In this document: positions 60,822-64,000 of the stretch, piece after piece | Layout: every line of letters starts with the position of its first letter | Numbering within the stretch: the first letter of the stretch is position 1 | Source: Laetiporus sulphureus 93-53 | Lineage: Eukaryota > Basidiomycota > Agaricomycetes > Polyporales > Laetiporaceae | DNA length: 64,000 nt | Assembly (NCBI RefSeq): GCF_001632365.1 | Contig: NW_024468517.1 | Coordinates: 454,829 to 518,828, forward strand | Reading direction: 5' to 3' | The notes under the pieces: generated by a model | Database searches by the model: none | The model's input: only the letters and a program-made list of their open reading frames with translations | What the model was told of the DNA's origin: nothing | Translations under genes and position numbers: made by a program

Positions 60822-63800
60822 TCACCGCTTCGACGTCTTCGAGCGCTTCTTCGCCCTTTTCTCCTTCTCCCCTCCATTCTCCTTCACCATCACATCCTCC
60901 TTCCTCTTCTGGCCCACAACAGTAGCCTTGACACTCACTACCGTCGACTTCGCCGCGCCGACGCCGCTGGCCAGCTTCGCCACCTGCGCCTCGGCCACAC
61001 TCCAGCTCGCCGAGCTGTCGTCAATGGCGTATCTAGTTCACAATTGACATCCTATCAGTATCGAATCGCCTCGTATGCACAGCGGCAGATACCACGGGGT
61101 CACTTACTTGCTCAGGTCCAGCGAGTCGATCATAGCCCGCTGCTTCTCCCTCAGCGCCTCCGTGACCTCGTTACCCGCGTCCTTCAGCTCATCTTCCAAA
61201 CTTGTCTCTACGGGCTTCCAGTTGGTCCCGTTCTCTGTGCCATCCAAGCGAGAGGCCGCAGGCTCCTCAGGCATCTCGGCACTGATGGCTGACTTTTGGA
61301 TGTCGAGCAGCCGCTTGCTCATCTTCTTGACCACCTTCACAAAGAGGGCGAGGATTTGGGAGACCGGAATCTGCAATTCCGCCTAGATAAGCAAGCCATG
61401 AGTGCATAGTATTGAGGAAGATGACAATGGGAAGCATACCTCGACTTCTTCGACGGTCTTCCGCTGAAGGCCAAGAGCGAGCAAAATCGAGCTTTGCAAG
61501 GCACTCAGGTGGACCTCATCGCCAAATCGTTTCTCAAAGAACACAGTGGCGACGGTGGGTAGTAAGTCCAGAATGACGTGATAGTCCAACATATTGTTGG
61601 CATACGACTCCAAGCGCTTTAGGTCAAATGGAGAGAGAAGGAGCGACAACTCGGAGTTGTCGAGCTCTGCAGACATAGGGTCAGAGCGTGAGTCAACGAA
61701 GAGAGGCGAGAAACGCACCCTTGAATCGGTCTGCGGGCAGTTTCTTCACGCCTTTATTCGCTGCCTCGAGTATGCTGAGCGCTGTCACGCTGCCGAACTC
61801 TCGGAACTTGAAAGACAACAGTGACAGGAGTCGTCTCCGGAAATCTGAGCGTACACCTGCGTCAACGGACTCGACCACTCATGAGCTACCGACGTACCCT
61901 TCGCGAACTCTCCTAGCCACTCCAGCTCGGCATCGGTGGCTGTGTTCAGGCCGCGAACCATGACGCATGTATGCTCTCCGGTTAGCTCGCTCGTGGTTTG
62001 TCGGAGGTACAAGGGAATGTAACCGGCCCGTTTCCAGAACCTATCATAGCATTGAAGCCTCTCACATGCACGTAAATGCAACAAAAGCTTACCTGAGGAG
62101 CAGGGGCGTCAAGCCATACGAAACACCCAGATAGTCAAGCGTCTCCGGTTTTCGCTCCGTGAGCCGTTGGAGCAACGGGGGCATTGCTGTCGCAGAGCGA
62201 ATGGTCGGTTTATCATTAAGAAGTGTGGTCCCCTATACACAGAAAATCGTCAGAAACGTGACTGATTTTGTGAGATCATTTCCATACTTCGTCAATGGCA
62301 GCCGGATCCGGATATGACGGCTGAGGTCGGTTGTCCTCGTCCAGATTGAAGTACTCTCCACTATAGAAAGAGTTCAGCGCTTGCAGTGCACGCGCACCGT
62401 AGCCCATCTGTTGCAAATCTGAACATGGAGACGTCAGATAGATGCGCGAAATGAACTCACATTCGTATAGTCTGGATGGGTCGCAATGCGAACAACACGT
62501 GCACCGGAGAGCAGAGCAAACTTGCTTTCTTGGAACTGCTGCGAAATCAGCCAAGGAATCATATCCCCACCAGCTCTGAAGCCACGGTTCAGCCCGTCCA
62601 TGATGGCTTGTCTGCTAATATTTCCTTCTAGCGCGACCTGCAGCACAACGAGAGGCTCCGGCAGATGGCTCTCATCATCCTTAATCGGTGGCAGAAGCAC
62701 AAAGAGATGATGTGCAGGGGCGTCTGACAGTAGCTGCAGGTCATTCGGCTGGTTTTTGTAGTGGCTAGCGACATACAGCGCCATCATGCGCTGCAAGAAA
62801 ACCTCAGATGCAGGGTGGTAGCTGAACAGTGTATCTCTCGACACGTAGAACAACTCGCACTGCGACGGATGCGGCGTATTGTGCATGATCGATTTCGGTA
62901 CGATTGCCGCGTCGAGACACAGTAAGCTGTTGAGCCACCTCTCCACCTTGTCACCCGCGGAGTACCGGATAGGGGTCTCCAGCTTGATCTCGCGCAGTGT
63001 GCGTGCTTTCGGCGGTGCCTTGGCGACAGGCTTCTTTGAGGACGAGGAAGCGACGGCGGCCTCTTCCGACGCGACGGCGTCTTTTGTGAGCGATGGACGG
63101 GTGCTCTCGCGGAGTTGCTGGATTAGTTTGATTGAAAGCGAGCGGCCCGTGCCTTCGTAGCCGTTGATGGTGGAGGCCATGAAGACGAGGTAGGGCCCGA
63201 TGAGGTTGCGCACGAGGGGAAGGGGTATCGCGGCGGCCTCGTCGATGATGACGAGCTCCGCCTGGCCCAGGACATGAGCATCTTGTGGTTGAATGTACTG
63301 GGGACATGCGTCAGATGTGCTCGCGAGAATGAAAGGACAAGCTCCACCTGGATGGTCTGCCGATGCTGACGGAAGACATTCACCCGGACGATGGCCTTGT
63401 TGAAGTCCGGGTTCGTGCTTTGTGCGATATCGTAATCGAGGTGCTCTTCGTATCCAAGTGCATCCATACCCTTGAATACGAATTCAAACAAGGTCTTCAA
63501 GTTCTCCGGGCTTGGACTCGTGACGAATATATTTGAGTATCCATGCGCTAGCGCGGCGGCGATCGCGAGGCCCAACGCCGCCGACTTCCCTCGTCCCCTC
63601 GCCGCTGTCAAAGTGACTGTTGATGATAGTGTCTTTTCTGCAATGGCATCGATGAACGTGAGGATTGCTTGCGCCTGATCAAGCGTCTTGGCAAGCTTGA
63701 CGAGCTCGCCGACAGGCTTCGTGTCGGATAAACTGTCCTGGAGTTCCTTCAGCTCAGATTCAGCCTTCCCCAAGCCGCGCTCCTCAGTGATCGGCTTGAT

Positions 63801-64000
63801 GTCCTTGGCACGGGATATGGGAAGAACGTTGAGCTCGTCGTCGAGCACAAGGCAGTCGTCGCAGGAGCCGAGGGAGAGGATGAAGCGTTCGTTGAAGCGC
63901 GCGACGACGGTATCATGTGCGGAGGTACGGTATCGAGCATGCACATCCTGGTTCATGCTAATGAGAAATGAGCATGCAGGCACCATAAACGGGAGGCTCA
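60822..64000 (-). CDS. KRE33: RNA cytidine acetyltransferase NAT10/Kre33, 5' end beyond the right edge
   Basis: ATP-dependent enzyme that makes N4-acetylcytidine in 18S rRNA and tRNA; nucleolar. The first exon inside the window starts at 63957 after TTAG (MNQDVHARYRTSAHD), so the N-terminal domain lies outside. The helicase-like module has Walker A TAARGRGKSAALGL, SNIFVTSPSPENLKTLFEF and AELVIIDEAAAIPLPLV, then STINGYEGTGRSLSIKL. The GNAT acetyltransferase has RVVRIATHPDYTNMGYGARA with the acetyl-CoA loop. The C-terminal part has KPETLDYLGVSYGLTPLLL, FWKRAGYIPLYLRQT and FKLRE-type helices; the tRNA-binding tail ends with a Lys-rich KRAKKRSKTSKR. Stop at 60822. About eight introns of 50-60 nt. 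Confidence 0.95.

Noticed and set aside
60723..61292. 189-codon plus-strand open frame
   Set aside because: Lies antisense over the C-terminal exons of NAT10, whose frame, splice sites and protein family are clear; the plus-strand frame is a high-GC shadow.
1..64000. CRISPR arrays, prophage, IS elements, retrotransposon proteins
   Set aside because: No regularly spaced direct repeats, integrase, transposase or reverse-transcriptase motifs were seen; the genome is eukaryotic.

Overview
The window is nuclear DNA of a filamentous basidiomycete, most likely an Agaricomycete. Genes are dense and split by many short GT-AG introns, mostly about 45-70 nt. Coding exons are rich in G+C. Two tRNA genes carry small anticodon-loop introns. 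One gene (39374-41086) belongs to the DUF6533 multi-pass membrane family known from mushrooms and polypores. No transposon, CRISPR array or rRNA was seen.

Left part (1-9.2 kb): four metabolic genes sit together with generous intergenic space. They are an MFS drug/metabolite exporter cut by the left edge (-), a divergent citrate synthase without a mitochondrial presequence (+), a dienelactone-hydrolase family enzyme (-) and a 2-methylcitrate dehydratase (MmgE/PrpD) family enzyme (-). A citrate-synthase and methylcitrate-dehydratase pair with a transporter and a hydrolase is the hallmark of fungal alkylcitrate pathways, so this is the best candidate for an undescribed system here. The citrate synthase has also lost one oxaloacetate-binding histidine. 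No polyketide or fatty-acid synthase is visible; it could lie left of the window or be supplied by primary metabolism.

Middle part (10-34 kb), housekeeping: cofilin and alpha-actinin (actin cytoskeleton, adjacent, both -); POB3/SSRP1 of the FACT histone chaperone (+, divergent from alpha-actinin); a large RA-PH domain protein (-); a gene-free stretch of about 2.2 kb; a DCAF4-like WD40 protein in nine small exons (+); a MOB2-like kinase activator (-); and the TPR/MLP1 nuclear-basket coiled-coil protein (+).

Right part (34-64 kb): a Ser/Thr kinase with a long disordered tail (-), the DUF6533 membrane protein (+, with a possible C-terminal frameshift), tRNA-Lys(UUU) (-), a small mitochondrial membrane protein (+), an 11-TM amino-acid-transporter-like protein (+), an atypical homeodomain protein (+), phosphopantothenoylcysteine decarboxylase of CoA synthesis (+), a conserved protein of unknown function (-), a truncated tRNA-Gly copy (+), a voltage-gated K+ channel (-), tRNA-Gly(GCC) (-), a full Dicer ribonuclease (+), a URC1/GTP-cyclohydrolase-II-like uracil-catabolism protein (-) and the NAT10/Kre33 RNA cytidine acetyltransferase, whose 5' end is cut by the right edge (-).

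Exon joins were worked out by eye from splice sites and reading frame. They sum exactly to whole codons for citrate synthase, DLH, PrpD, cofilin, POB3, DCAF4-like, the 199-residue mitochondrial protein, the homeodomain protein, PPCDC and the 368-residue unknown. For the longest genes only the span and the main domains are given.
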